Below, piece after piece: positions 40,510 to 49,785 of a DNA stretch of 64,000 bases (the stretch's first letter is position 1; each line of letters opens with the position of its first letter). Under the pieces are notes generated by a model, which had not been told where the DNA came from, ran no database searches, and saw nothing but the letters and a program-made list of their open reading frames with translations. The stretch comes from Nioella sp965215655 (GTDB lineage: Bacteria > Pseudomonadota > Alphaproteobacteria > Rhodobacterales > Rhodobacteraceae): contig NZ_OZ244111.1 of the NCBI RefSeq assembly GCF_965215655.1, positions 1,240,001-1,304,000 of the forward strand, given 5' to 3'. A program made the position numbers and the translations under genes.

Positions 40510-42060
40510 ATGACTGATTTGCTGGAAGATGACGCCCCGGGCAACGCGCCGGAATTCACGGTTTCCGAGATCTCGGGGGCGGTCAAACGCACGATTGAGG
40601 GGAGTTTCTCGCATGTGCGGGTGCGGGGCGAGGTCGGGCGGCTCTCGCGGCCGCGGTCGGGGCATGTCTATCTGGATCTCAAGGATGACCGCAGCGTGCT
40701 GGCCAGCGTCATCTGGAAGGGCGTCTCGGCGCGTCTGGCAACGCAGCCCGAGGAGGGGATGGAGGTCATCGCCACCGGGCGGCTCACCACGTTTCCGGGG
40801 CAATCCAAATACCAGTTGGTGATCGAGGATATCCGGCCCGCCGGCATGGGCGCGCTGATGGCGATGCTGGAAAAGCGCCGCGCGGCGCTGGCCGCCGAGG
40901 GGCTTTTTGCCGAGGAGCGCAAGCAGAAGCTGCCGTTTCTGCCAGAGGTGATTGGGGTTGTGACGTCACCTTCCGGCGCGGTGATCCGCGATATCCTGCA
41001 CCGGCTGCGCGACCGCTTCCCGCGCAAGGTGCTGATCTGGCCGGTTGCCGTGCAGGGTGCCAAATGCGCCCCGGAAGTGGCGGCGGCAATCCGGGGCTTC
41101 AACGCGTTTCCGGTGGGGCGCCTGCCACGGCCCGACCTGCTGATCGTGGCGCGCGGTGGTGGCTCGCTGGAGGATCTGTGGGGGTTCAACGAGGAAGAGG
41201 TTGTAAGGGCGGCGGCCGAAAGTGCGATCCCGCTGATCTCTGCCGTGGGGCACGAGACCGACACGACGCTGATCGACTACGCCTCCGACCGGCGCGCACC
41301 CACGCCCACGGCGGCGGCGGAAATGGCGGTGCCGGTGCGGCTGGACCTTTTGAACTGGGTGGGCGATCAGGGCGCGCGGGCCACGCGGGCGGCGACGCAG
41401 GCCGTGGCGCTCAGGCGGCAGCGGCTTGGCGATCTGGCGCGCGGGTTGCCCCGGCCCGAGGCACTGCTCGAAGCGGCGCGGCAGCGGTTGGATTATCTGG
41501 GCGCAGGGCTCGACCCGGCCTTGCGGGCGCTGACGCGGGAAAAGCGGATGCGCCTAGAGGCGCAGGCCGCGCGGCTGGCCCCGGCGCTGGACCGCGGCGT
41601 GGCGGCGCGACGCGTTCAACTGGGCCGGGCGGAGGCGGGGCTGTCGCCCGCGCGGCTCGGGGCCGGGGTGCGACAACGGCGCGAGGCTCTGGACCGGCTG
41701 TCTGCACGGATGTCGCCGGAGCGGCTGGCCGATCGCACGGCCCGCGACCGGCAGAGGTTCGAGGACCTTTCCGCCCGGTTTGCCCGTGTGGCGGAGCAGG
41801 GTGTCACTCAGAAGCGGGACCGGCTGGCGGCGCTGGAACGGTTGCGCCAGACGCTCGGCTATACCGAGACGCTGAAACGCGGCTATGCGGTGGTGCGGGC
41901 CGGGGCCGGGGTGGTCACGACGCGCGAGGCCGCGAAGGGCCATGCGCGGTTGGAGGTAGAGTTCGCGGATGGCAGGCTTTCGGTGATGACCGAAAGCGGG
42001 CCGGCGCGGGCGAGGCGCGGCGGCGGTAAGGATGAGCCGGATCAGGGCAGCCTGTTCTGA
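40510..42060 (+). CDS. xseA: Exodeoxyribonuclease VII large subunit
   Basis: 516 residues. N-terminal OB-fold (FSHVRVRGEVGRLSRPRSGH), then catalytic domain with VARGGGSLEDLWGFNEE and AVGHETDTTLIDYASDRRAPTPTAA; the C-terminal third is a long Arg/Ala/Leu-rich coiled coil, as expected. With XseB it degrades single-stranded DNA. The small subunit gene is not in the window. It lies 38 nt after the GRDP-like gene and may be cotranscribed. Confidence 0.95.
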   Translation: MTDLLEDDAPGNAPEFTVSEISGAVKRTIEGSFSHVRVRGEVGRLSRPRSGHVYLDLKDDRSVLASVIWKGVSARLATQPEEGMEVIATGRLTTFPGQSKYQLVIEDIRPAGMGALMAMLEKRRAALAAEGLFAEERKQKLPFLPEVIGVVTSPSGAVIRDILHRLRDRFPRKVLIWPVAVQGAKCAPEVAAAIRGFNAFPVGRLPRPDLLIVARGGGSLEDLWGFNEEEVVRAAAESAIPLISAVGHETDTTLIDYASDRRAPTPTAAAEMAVPVRLDLLNWVGDQGARATRAATQAVALRRQRLGDLARGLPRPEALLEAARQRLDYLGAGLDPALRALTREKRMRLEAQAARLAPALDRGVAARRVQLGRAEAGLSPARLGAGVRQRREALDRLSARMSPERLADRTARDRQRFEDLSARFARVAEQGVTQKRDRLAALERLRQTLGYTETLKRGYAVVRAGAGVVTTREAAKGHARLEVEFADGRLSVMTESGPARARRGGGKDEPDQGSLF

Positions 42061-42106
42061 CCGGGATTGCGCTGCCTGCGGCATCGCCCGGGGAACGCCC
42101 CTCCTC

Positions 42107-42124
42107 AGGCCCCTCCGGGGCCTT
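42107..42124 (+). terminator. Probable terminator between xseA and alkB-like gene
   Basis: AGGCCCC-TCC-GGGGCCT hairpin with a weak T-run, in the 98-nt gap between convergent genes. It could serve both directions. Confidence 0.5.
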
Positions 42125-42158
42125 CGTCGGTGCGTGTTGCCACGGACAAGTTGTCAGG

Positions 42159-43205
42159 TCAGGTCTGTGGGTCATTCGCCGGGCGCGGGTTGAGAGGGGC
42201 GGCGCGTTCCATGGCGCGGGCAGCGCGTTTGTCCATGATCCGGCGCCAGTGGCGTGGCATGGTCGCGAGCACCGCCATGATCGGCATCGACCAGGGTAGG
42301 ACTGGCGCACCGCCGGGCACGATCAGCGCGTCATAGGGCGTGTCTGGATGCATGTGGTGGTCGGAATGGGCCGGGGCATTGACCATCAAATAGGAGGTGA
42401 AGCCCCGCGGCGCGTTCCAGCTGTGATGGGGCGCGACCGGTTCCCACCTGCCATCGGGCAGGCGGCGGCGGGAAAGGCCGTAGTGCTGGATGTAGTCCGA
42501 GAGAAGGATTTGCAGATGGGCGAGGGCTGCGAGGGCGAGGAACCCGGCCAGCCCGGAAATGCCGCCGATCCACAGAGCCAGAGCCGCGCAAGCGACAGCG
42601 CCCGCCACATACCAGAGATAGGGGTTCACCCCGCGCCTGCGCGCATCCCGGCGGCGTTCGGCGGCAAGACCCGCGCGGAACGATCCGATCCAGGCGCGGG
42701 GCAGGAAGGCCCAGAAGCTTTCACCCGGCCTTGGCGTGTTGGGATCCTCGAGCGTGCCCACATGGGCGTGATGCACCAGCCGGTGCGCCGAGACATGGTG
42801 GCCGAACAGCATCGACACATAGACCGTGGCCCCAAGCCGCCGCAGGGCGCGGGGGGCGCGGTGAATGAGCTCATGGGCGTTTGGGTGGCTGATCTGGCCC
42901 AGGAATGAACCACTGGCCAGCAGGAGCGTAATGGTCTCGCCCGTGCTGCGGGTCGGATCGCCAAAGGCGCGGGTGGCAAGCACCATCAGGGCCAGATGGC
43001 CGACGGCAAGGACCACGGAAAGAGGATCGGCGGCGCCCGAATGCCGGGCCGCCTGACGTGGCGGGGTCAGCAGTTGGTCGAGCCCCGCCGCGATCAGCGT
43101 CAGCCAGAATAGCGCCAGCGCCGCCCACCATCCGCCCAAAACCGCGCCTGCCAGCAACAGCGCAAGCGGCGGCAAAGTGGCCATGGCATAGCGCCAGATC
43201 GGCAT
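42159..43205 (-). CDS. alkB: AlkB-type membrane non-heme diiron monooxygenase
   Basis: 348 residues from the ATG at 43205. About six membrane helices and all histidine boxes of alkane hydroxylases: HELIH (111-115), HRLVHH (141-146) and the late AHSDHHMHP box, with the HYG motif in YIQHYG. It hydroxylates alkanes or similar at the terminal carbon using rubredoxin electrons; no rubredoxin gene is adjacent. The length is short relative to the ~400-residue classical AlkB. A TetR-like core sits upstream at 43236. Confidence 0.88.
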   Translation of the reverse strand: MPIWRYAMATLPPLALLLAGAVLGGWWAALALFWLTLIAAGLDQLLTPPRQAARHSGAADPLSVVLAVGHLALMVLATRAFGDPTRSTGETITLLLASGSFLGQISHPNAHELIHRAPRALRRLGATVYVSMLFGHHVSAHRLVHHAHVGTLEDPNTPRPGESFWAFLPRAWIGSFRAGLAAERRRDARRRGVNPYLWYVAGAVACAALALWIGGISGLAGFLALAALAHLQILLSDYIQHYGLSRRRLPDGRWEPVAPHHSWNAPRGFTSYLMVNAPAHSDHHMHPDTPYDALIVPGGAPVLPWSMPIMAVLATMPRHWRRIMDKRAARAMERAAPLNPRPANDPQT

Positions 43206-43235
43206 TCGGGGTCCTCGTGACTGGTTTACCAAGAT

Positions 43236-43245
43236 TACCAATGGT
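43236..43245. promoter_or_regulatory. TACCAATGGT core upstream of alkB-like gene
   Basis: Identical 10-mer to the TetR operator core at 32634-32643 and placed 31-40 nt upstream of the start at 43205. It has flanking TTTACC and GGTCAA half-sites. This may indicate common control by the TetR at 32031; one match could be chance. Confidence 0.4.
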
Positions 43246-43327
43246 CAAGCGGGCGTCGGAAGGCAATGCGCCTCTTGCCGCGCCCAGTGTGCCGCGTGCA
43301 GGTTGAGATCAGGTTGACGGAGGAACG

Positions 43328-43981
43328 ATGATGACAGCGGCGATGCTTGTGGCCGGGGCCGGGGCGGTTATCGCCTTGATCTATCAGGCCCGCGTGAACG
43401 ACGATGTAAGCACCCTGCGCTCGGTGATGAAAACCGCCCCAGTGGCGCTGTTTTCGCTGGCGGCGCTTCTGTCGGGCGCGCCATGGCTGCTGGCGCTCGG
43501 GCTGGCTTTGGGCGCAGTCGGGGATTTCGCGCTCTCCCGCAAGGGGGAGGCCGCCTTCATGGCCGGGCTTGGCAGCTTTGCTTTGGCGCATCTGGCCTAT
43601 GCGGTGGTCTTCGTGACCGTCGAGGGGCGGCTTGCTCCCTTCGATCTGACGGCCCTGAGGTGGGTCGGCTTCGCGGCTCTGGTCATCATGGCGCAATCGA
43701 CGGTGTTCTGGCTCTTGCCCCATACCGGCGGAATGAAACGCCCCGTGGCGGCCTATGTGGCGATCATCACGGCCATGGGGCTGGCTGCGCTGCATCTGCC
43801 TGCCGCGCAGGGGGTGGCAATGCTTGGGGCGGGGCTCTTCGTGGCCTCGGACCTTGTGCTGTCGGTGGAGCTCTTCCGGATGGAAGAAGACAGCCCCGCC
43901 ACTCGGGTCGCCTCGCACCTTGTCTGGCCGCTTTATTGGGTTGGGCAGGGGTTGATCCTTGTAGGGATTGCCTGGGCCTAA
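43328..43981 (+). CDS. YhhN/TMEM86-family membrane protein (lysoplasmalogenase-like)
   Basis: 217 residues with about seven hydrophobic segments. The family pattern is present: LRSVMKTAPVALFSL after helix 1, ALGAVGDFALSRKGEAAFMAGLGSFALAHLAYAV with the conserved aspartate, and the ASDLVLSVELF motif. YhhN/TMEM86 proteins hydrolyse the vinyl-ether bond of lysoplasmalogen or have related membrane lipid roles. Its stop codon overlaps the convergent gene by 4 nt. Confidence 0.87.
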   Translation: MMTAAMLVAGAGAVIALIYQARVNDDVSTLRSVMKTAPVALFSLAALLSGAPWLLALGLALGAVGDFALSRKGEAAFMAGLGSFALAHLAYAVVFVTVEGRLAPFDLTALRWVGFAALVIMAQSTVFWLLPHTGGMKRPVAAYVAIITAMGLAALHLPAAQGVAMLGAGLFVASDLVLSVELFRMEEDSPATRVASHLVWPLYWVGQGLILVGIAWA

Positions 43982-44211
43982 CGGCCGCCGCGCCAGGCCA
44001 TCTTCATATAGACATCGCCCGCGCGCAGTTCATCCAGCATCTGGGCAAGGCGCTTTTCCCGCGTTTCCGGTCGCTTGGCCCGCGCGATCCAGCCGAGATA
44101 GTCGTTCCGCTGATAAGGCGGGCGCGCATCATAGGCGGCGCGAAGGCCGGCTGCGTCCAGTCGGGTCGCTATATCGCCGGGCATGGGCTGGATCGGGCGG
44201 GTGAGGGACAT
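43978..44211 (-). CDS. YdeI/OmpD-associated-type small protein
   Basis: 77 residues from 44211; an upstream ATG at 44250 would add 13 residues. It matches the C-terminal domain of YdeI-like proteins (DIATRLDAAGLRAAYDARPP, then YLGWIARAKRPETREKRL with the invariant AKRPETR). No function is firmly established. It is probably a small cytosolic protein. Convergent overlap with the YhhN gene. Confidence 0.75.
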   Translation of the reverse strand: MSLTRPIQPMPGDIATRLDAAGLRAAYDARPPYQRNDYLGWIARAKRPETREKRLAQMLDELRAGDVYMKMAWRGGR

Positions 44212-44316
44212 GAGACGCAAGATACGCTCAATCGCCCCCCGCGTCGACATGCGGTGCTTCCATCCGGCGCGCGCCCGTATTAGGTGACTGTTAAGCGCTA
44301 TTCCCCGGGAGGCCTC

Positions 44317-45468
44317 ATGTCGTTCTTCAAGAAACTCAAGGACCGGATGTTCAAATCCTCGTCGAAACTCGATGAGGGGCTCGATGCGATCATCGAGGAA
44401 GGCGCGGTCGAGGAAGAGGACCAGATCGAGGAACCGACCCCGAAGCCTGTTTCAGAACCGGAGCCTTCGCCTGCGCCAATCGCGGAAGACCCTGCGCCGA
44501 GGCAGGCGGACGTCATGCCGATGCCCGAACCGGAATCGGTTGTGAAAACGCCGACGCCCGCACCGGCCCCGCAGCCTCAGCCAGCCGCCGCCAAGCCCGG
44601 TCTTCTGGGCCGGATCATGGGCCGCAGCAGCGCCCCGCGCCGGGCGCTTGACGACGACATGCTGGAGGAGCTGGAAGAGCTGCTGATTACCGCCGATATG
44701 GGCGTGGAAACCGCCATGCGCGTCACCGCCAACATGGCTGAGGGGCGGTTTGGCAAGCTGATGACGGCCGCCGATATCAAGGCGCTTCTGGCGCAGGAAA
44801 TCGGGCGGATCATGGAACCGGTCGCGCGTCCCCTGCCGATCTATCCGAAGAAACCGCAGGTGGTTCTGGTGGTGGGCGTCAACGGCTCTGGCAAGACCAC
44901 GACTATCGGCAAGCTCGCCAGCCAGTTCAAGGCGGCGGGCAAATCGGTGGTCATCGCGGCGGGCGATACGTTCCGCGCGGCGGCGGTGGAACAGTTGCAG
45001 GTCTGGGGCGACCGGGCAGGCGTGCCGGTGCTGACGGCGCCGGAAGGGTCAGACCCTGCCGCGCTGGCCTTTGACGCCATGACCAAGGCCGAGGCCGAGG
45101 GCGCGGACCTTCTGATGATCGACACCGCAGGCCGCTTGCAGAACCGCGCCGACCTGATGGAGGAACTGGCCAAGATCGTCCGCGTGATCCGCAAGAAAGA
45201 CCCCGATGCGCCGCATAACACGCTGCTGGTACTCGATGCCACCACCGGTCAGAACGCGCTGAGCCAGGTGGAAACCTTCCAGAAAATGGCCGATGTCTCT
45301 GGCCTCGTGATGACCAAGCTTGACGGCACCGCCAAGGGGGGCGTGCTGGTGGCGCTTGCCGACAAGTTCGGGTTGCCGATCCATGCCATCGGCGTGGGCG
45401 AACAGATCGACGATCTGGCCCCCTTCGACCCGGAGGAGTTCGCCAAGGCGCTGACGGGGGCGGAGTGA
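44317..45468 (+). CDS. ftsY: Signal recognition particle receptor
   Basis: 383 residues from the ATG at 44317 with GGGAGG upstream. An acidic/proline-rich A domain (~1-100) leads to the NG domain: P-loop GVNGSGKTTTIGKLA, DTFRAAAVEQL, DTAGRLQNRADL and TKLDGTAKGG. GTPase receptor for SRP at the inner membrane, in cotranslational insertion. The N-terminal SFFKKLKDRMF helix would aid membrane binding. Confidence 0.96.
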   Translation: MSFFKKLKDRMFKSSSKLDEGLDAIIEEGAVEEEDQIEEPTPKPVSEPEPSPAPIAEDPAPRQADVMPMPEPESVVKTPTPAPAPQPQPAAAKPGLLGRIMGRSSAPRRALDDDMLEELEELLITADMGVETAMRVTANMAEGRFGKLMTAADIKALLAQEIGRIMEPVARPLPIYPKKPQVVLVVGVNGSGKTTTIGKLASQFKAAGKSVVIAAGDTFRAAAVEQLQVWGDRAGVPVLTAPEGSDPAALAFDAMTKAEAEGADLLMIDTAGRLQNRADLMEELAKIVRVIRKKDPDAPHNTLLVLDATTGQNALSQVETFQKMADVSGLVMTKLDGTAKGGVLVALADKFGLPIHAIGVGEQIDDLAPFDPEEFAKALTGAE

Positions 45469-45533
45469 ACCGGGACGTGCCCCAAGGCGACCCACAAGGG
45501 TTGAGTAAACCTTTGAGGGAGTCCGCCTGTACA

Positions 45534-46430
45534 ATGAAACGCATCATCCTCGCCGCGATGACCGGGCTTGCCCTGTCGGCCCCTGTCCATGCCCAGATGA
45601 CCGAGTCCAGCTGTGCCGTCAGTTGGGGAATGGTCAGTGCCCCGCTTGGCCTGCCGCCGGATCTGGCCACCGCTCAGTTGGAGGGAGAAACCTGCGTTGC
45701 CCGCGATCTGGAGATCGTGACCGGGCGCATCCGGGTTCTTGTCGATGAATTCCGCTGGCAACTGGACGGGCTGGAGGCGCTGTTGATCAGTGGGGCGCTG
45801 CTGGACCGGGTAGAGGTGACTGCGCGCGGGGTCTATGTGCTGGCCGCGACCGGGATGCCTGATTTCGACTATGTAATGGAGGCGCAGGCGCGGGCTAGTG
45901 AGGGCATATCGGTCGATCTGCTGGCTACCCATGCGGACGGTGAGGTCATGCTAGACCGCCTGCATGTGGATTTCCCGGGCGAGAATGCCATCGACGCCAC
46001 CCTGCACCTGACCGGTGTGGACCCGCGCGCGCCCGATCAGACCGTGATCCGCGCCCTCCGGCTGGAGGTGCTGACGCACGGGCTGTTCGAAACATATGCG
46101 TTGATGCCGCTGGCCAATCTGCTGCTAGGCTCGTCCGACGAACCAGAGGCCGAGGTTGCCCGGTTACAGGCACAGACCATCGCCGCCATCGAGACATTGC
46201 CTGAGCCGTTGTTCGACCGCAGCACTCGGGCCGCTTTGGTGACGCTGGTTCAGGATATGCCCAACCCGGCAGGGCGGGTGATCTTTGATCTTCAGGCCGA
46301 GGATGGGTTGCCTGTTGCCCAACTGACAGAAGATGCCGGGATGCTGGGGCGCTTGCCCGCGTCCGACCCTCTTGCTGCTTTGGCCGGGGCCGATCTGCAA
46401 GTCAGTTACCACAGATACGGGGCGGAATGA
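45534..46430 (+). CDS. Secreted protein of unknown function
   Basis: 298 residues from the ATG at 45534 (GAGGGAG upstream). Signal peptide of about 20 residues ending Pro-Val-His-Ala-Gln. The mature part has two cysteines close to the N-terminus (SSCAVSW, GETCVAR) and looks like a periplasmic beta-rich protein; ARGVYVLAATGMPDFDYVM and VDFPGENAIDATLHLTGVD are recognisable stretches but I know no family. Overlaps the EamA transporter gene by 4 nt. Confidence 0.78.
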   Translation: MKRIILAAMTGLALSAPVHAQMTESSCAVSWGMVSAPLGLPPDLATAQLEGETCVARDLEIVTGRIRVLVDEFRWQLDGLEALLISGALLDRVEVTARGVYVLAATGMPDFDYVMEAQARASEGISVDLLATHADGEVMLDRLHVDFPGENAIDATLHLTGVDPRAPDQTVIRALRLEVLTHGLFETYALMPLANLLLGSSDEPEAEVARLQAQTIAAIETLPEPLFDRSTRAALVTLVQDMPNPAGRVIFDLQAEDGLPVAQLTEDAGMLGRLPASDPLAALAGADLQVSYHRYGAE

Positions 46431-47329
46431 GCGATTGGGTCGTCTCTCTGGCGGGCACACCCGCAGGGGCGACCCTTGCCACCTTTCTGGCGCTGCTGGC
46501 CGCGATCCTGCACGCGGTCTTCGGAGCGCTGCAAAAGGGCCGACATTCGCCGCTTTTGTCGCGGGGTGTCATCGACGCGAGCTATGGGCTGATGGCTGCG
46601 CCCGTCGCGCTATTCGTCGTGCCGTGGCCCGCGCCGCATATGTGGCCCATCTTCGGGGTCATGATGCTGATCCATCTGGGCTACAAGGCCGCACAGGTGG
46701 CCAGCTATCAGCGCGGGGCCTATACGGTCGTTTACCCGGTCATGCGCGGAACCGGGCCGCTGTTCACCGTGATCGGGGCCACGATCTTCTTCGGCGAGCA
46801 TTTCTCCCTGACCCAGTGGTTGGGCGTGCTGACCCTGCTGACGGGCATCTATGGGCTTGCCTTCTACAACCTGCGCACCATCACCGTGGACCGCGAAACG
46901 CTGGTACCGGCCCTGTGGCTGGCGGTTCTGACCGGGCTTTTCGTCGCCGCCTACACCACCTATGACGCCTACGGCATCCGCGCCGCGAACGATCCGTTCA
47001 CCTTCCTCGCCTGGTTCTTCTTTCTCGACGGCCTGACCATGCCGCCCGTGGCCTGGTACGCCTGGCGGCGCATGGCAGACCCGCCTGCTTTCGGTCCACT
47101 CGCCTTGCGCGGGCTCATTGGCGGGCTGGTGGCGATGGCGAGTTTCGGGTCGATCCTGATGGCCACACGGCTCGATCAGGTGGGGCAGGCGGCGGTCCTG
47201 CGCGAAACCTCGACCGTCTTTGCCGCCCTCATCGGCTGGCTGATGCTGGGGGAACGGGTCGGCCCGCGCCGTCTGGCGCTTATGGGGTTGATCGCAGCGG
47301 GCGCAGTGATAGTTGAGATGGGCGGATAA
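46427..47329 (+). CDS. EamA/DMT-superfamily transporter
   Basis: 300 residues, ten hydrophobic segments in two EamA halves (for example the PVMRGTGPLFTVIGATIFFGEHFS and VLRETSTVFAALIGWLMLGERV ends). These are drug/metabolite or amino acid exporters; substrate unknown. It is translationally coupled to the secreted-protein gene (ATGA) and precedes yciB by 15 nt. Confidence 0.9.
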   Translation: MSDWVVSLAGTPAGATLATFLALLAAILHAVFGALQKGRHSPLLSRGVIDASYGLMAAPVALFVVPWPAPHMWPIFGVMMLIHLGYKAAQVASYQRGAYTVVYPVMRGTGPLFTVIGATIFFGEHFSLTQWLGVLTLLTGIYGLAFYNLRTITVDRETLVPALWLAVLTGLFVAAYTTYDAYGIRAANDPFTFLAWFFFLDGLTMPPVAWYAWRRMADPPAFGPLALRGLIGGLVAMASFGSILMATRLDQVGQAAVLRETSTVFAALIGWLMLGERVGPRRLALMGLIAAGAVIVEMGG

Positions 47330-47344
47330 TTTGAGGCGCGATTG

Positions 47345-47947
47345 ATGGAAGAACGCAAGATCAACCCCTATGTGAAAAGCGCGCTGGAGCTTGGGCCGCC
47401 GATCCTGTTCTTCGTGGTCTATCTGTGGATCAAGGACCGGACATTCATCCTCGCGGGTCATGAGTATTCCGGCTTCATCGTCGCCACAGCGGGGTTCATC
47501 CCGCTGCTTCTGGCTTCCATCGCGGCGCTCTGGTGGCTGACCGGCAAACTGTCCCGAATGCAGATCTTCACCGCCATTCTGGTCGTGGTCTTCGGTGGCC
47601 TGACGGTCTGGTTCGACAACGAGGCCTTCTTCAAGATGAAGACCTCCATCGTCTATGCGTTCTTCGCGGTGGTTCTGGGCATCGGCCTCTTGCGCGGCGA
47701 AAGCTGGCTGCAATTCGTCATGGGGGAAATGATGCCCATGGAGAAAGAGGGCTGGATGATCCTGACCAAGCGGCTGGTCGCGGCCTTCGCGTTGATGGCG
47801 CTGGCCAACGAGATCGTCTGGCGTACCCAGACCACCGAATTCTGGGTCACGTTCGAGACCTTCGTGCTGCCCGGCTTCCTCTTCGTTGTCTTCATGTTCC
47901 AGGCCAAGCTGTTCGAGCGTCACATGATCGAGAAGGACGAGGGGTAA
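47345..47947 (+). CDS. yciB: Inner-membrane-spanning protein YciB (septation protein A)
   Basis: 200 residues with five hydrophobic helices. It matches the IspZ/YciB family: LELGPPILFFVVYLWIKDR early, GGLTVWFDNEAFFKMKTSIVYAFFA in the middle, and LANEIVWRTQTTEFWVTFE. YciB acts at the cell envelope and divisome. It starts 15 nt after the EamA gene. Confidence 0.93.
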   Translation: MEERKINPYVKSALELGPPILFFVVYLWIKDRTFILAGHEYSGFIVATAGFIPLLLASIAALWWLTGKLSRMQIFTAILVVVFGGLTVWFDNEAFFKMKTSIVYAFFAVVLGIGLLRGESWLQFVMGEMMPMEKEGWMILTKRLVAAFALMALANEIVWRTQTTEFWVTFETFVLPGFLFVVFMFQAKLFERHMIEKDEG

Positions 47948-48022
47948 GGCCCCCTTGACCCAGATCAGGGGTCTTCTGTTTCCGGTCTGCTAGACTGGCA
48001 GCAGGAAAGAGGAGGACCCAAT

Positions 48023-48439
48023 ATGACATCTCGCATTCTGGTGCCGGTCGATCTGGACCACATCGAAAAACTCGACAAAGCTCTCGACATTGCCGGGAAA
48101 GCCGCGAAGGAGCATGGGGCCACGGTCACCTATGTCAACGTGATCGACCCGGTGCCAACCGCCTCGAAACGGCTGGAAGGGCACGAAGCGCAGAAGCAAC
48201 TCGATGCCTTTGCCGATGCCCAGGCCGATGCCCATGGGATCCGCACGGATGACCACGTGGTCCTGCGCGGCGACCTGCACCTTCATGTGGGGCGGGAGAT
48301 CATCCGGGCCGCCGAGGATGCCGATTGCGACCTGATCGTGATGGCCAGCCATGTGCCCGGCTTCAAGGATCATTTCCTGACCTCGAATGCGGGCTATGTC
48401 GCCACCTACGCGCCGGTTTCGGTCCACGTGGTGCGCTAG
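48023..48439 (+). CDS. Universal stress protein (UspA family)
   Basis: 138 residues. Starts with the Usp strand RILVPVDL and ends VATYAPVSVHVVR; LIVMASHVPGFKDHFLTSNAGYV occupies the place of the ATP-binding G-x2-G-x9-G(S/T) motif but lacks its glycine pattern, so it may not bind ATP. Its gene overlaps the convergent pseudouridine synthase by 4 nt. Confidence 0.9.
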   Translation: MTSRILVPVDLDHIEKLDKALDIAGKAAKEHGATVTYVNVIDPVPTASKRLEGHEAQKQLDAFADAQADAHGIRTDDHVVLRGDLHLHVGREIIRAAEDADCDLIVMASHVPGFKDHFLTSNAGYVATYAPVSVHVVR

Positions 48440-49281
48440 GTTCTGCGTTTGTTGCCTATGGGGCCCCTGGGTCCTTTGGGCGGTGCCTTGCGGGGTTTCT
48501 TCGGGCCGGGCCGCATTGGTTTCGCCTTTGCTTCGGCGTGGCCCTCGGGCAGGGCGATTCCCAACTGGTCGCGCAGCACCTTGGGCTTGATCTCTTCCAC
48601 TTCGCCGGGCTTCAGCTCGTTCAGCCGGAAGGGGCCATAGCTGACCCGGATCAGCCGGTTCACATCGAGCCCGAATTCTCCCATGGCGCGGCGGATTTCG
48701 CGGTTCTTGCCCTCTCGCAAGCCAACGGTCAGCCAGGCATTCGCTCCCTGCTGGCGGTCGAGCGTCACATCCATCGGCTGAAAGCGTTCCCCCTCGATGG
48801 TCACGCCCTCGCGCAGTGGCGCAAGGTCCTCGTCCTTCGGCGCGCCTTTGACCCGCACGCGATACTTGCGCAGCCAACCCGTAGAGGGCAGCTCCAGCTT
48901 GCGCTTGATGCCGCCGTCATTAGTCAGCAGCAGCAGCCCCTCGGAATTGAGGTCGAGCCGACCCACGCTCATCACCCGTGGCATCTCCTCAGGCAGCTTG
49001 TCGAAGACCGTCTCGCGGCCCTTCTCGTCGCTTGTTGTCGTCACAAGGCCCTGCGGCTTGTGATAGAGCCACAGGCGCGGGCGCTCGGGCTCGCCCACCT
49101 CCTTGCCATCCACGGTGATCTTGTCAGACGCCGTGACATTCAGCGCCGGGCTGTCGATGCGCTTGCCATTGACGGTGACGCGGCCCGCCTCGATCATGCG
49201 TTCCGCTTCCCGCCTGCTGGCGATGCCGGCGCGGGACAGGACCTTGGCGATGCGGTCGCCCTCTGGGGTGTTGGTGCTCAT
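48436..49281 (-). CDS. rluB: Ribosomal large-subunit pseudouridine synthase (RluB/RsuA family)
   Basis: 281 residues. N-terminal S4 domain (IAKVLSRAGIASRREAERMIEAG) and the RsuA-type catalytic motif VGRLDLNSEGLLLLTNDG with the aspartate nucleophile. The C-terminus is a Lys/Pro/Arg-rich tail (GPKKPRKAPPKGPRGP) that should bind RNA. RluB makes pseudouridine in 23S rRNA helix 90. Confidence 0.9.
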   Translation of the reverse strand: MSTNTPEGDRIAKVLSRAGIASRREAERMIEAGRVTVNGKRIDSPALNVTASDKITVDGKEVGEPERPRLWLYHKPQGLVTTTSDEKGRETVFDKLPEEMPRVMSVGRLDLNSEGLLLLTNDGGIKRKLELPSTGWLRKYRVRVKGAPKDEDLAPLREGVTIEGERFQPMDVTLDRQQGANAWLTVGLREGKNREIRRAMGEFGLDVNRLIRVSYGPFRLNELKPGEVEEIKPKVLRDQLGIALPEGHAEAKAKPMRPGPKKPRKAPPKGPRGPIGNKRRT

Positions 49282-49332
49282 GGCTTTGGACTAGCGGTTT
49301 GACAGCGGCTTGGAAAGCGGCAAAGGAAAGCC

Positions 49333-49785
49333 ATGACCGGTTTCATCAGCCATATGGAGACCGCGCTTGATCAGGCGCGGGCCGCCGCCGCAGCGGGCGA
49401 GGTGCCCGTGGGTGCCGTCATCGTCGGCCCCGACGGCACGGTTCTGGCACAGACCCGCAACCGGATGCGCGAGCTGAAGGACCCCACGGCCCATGCCGAG
49501 ATGCTGGCGATTCGTGCCGCCTGCGCGGCACTGGGGTCCGAACGCCTGACAGGCTGCGATCTTTACGTCACGCTGGAACCCTGCCCGGCCTGCGCGGGGG
49601 CCATTTCTGCGGCCCGCATCGCGCGGCTCTACTACGGCGCGGCGGACCCCAAATCGGGCGGCGTGGCGCAAGGCCCGCGCGTCTTCGATCACCCGCAGGC
49701 CCACCACAAGCCCGAGGTCTATTGCGGGATCGGCGAGCAAGAGGCGGCGGATCTGCTCAAGACCTTCTTTGCAACGCGCCGCTGA
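49333..49785 (+). CDS. tadA: tRNA-specific adenosine deaminase
   Basis: 150 residues. Zinc-dependent deaminase motifs His-Ala-Glu (AHAEMLAIR) and PCPACAGA are intact, and EVPVGAV and the start of HPQAHHKPEVYCG fit TadA. It converts A34 to inosine in tRNA-Arg. The stop TGA is part of the dispersed repeat copy C. Confidence 0.92.
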   Translation: MTGFISHMETALDQARAAAAAGEVPVGAVIVGPDGTVLAQTRNRMRELKDPTAHAEMLAIRAACAALGSERLTGCDLYVTLEPCPACAGAISAARIARLYYGAADPKSGGVAQGPRVFDHPQAHHKPEVYCGIGEQEAADLLKTFFATRR

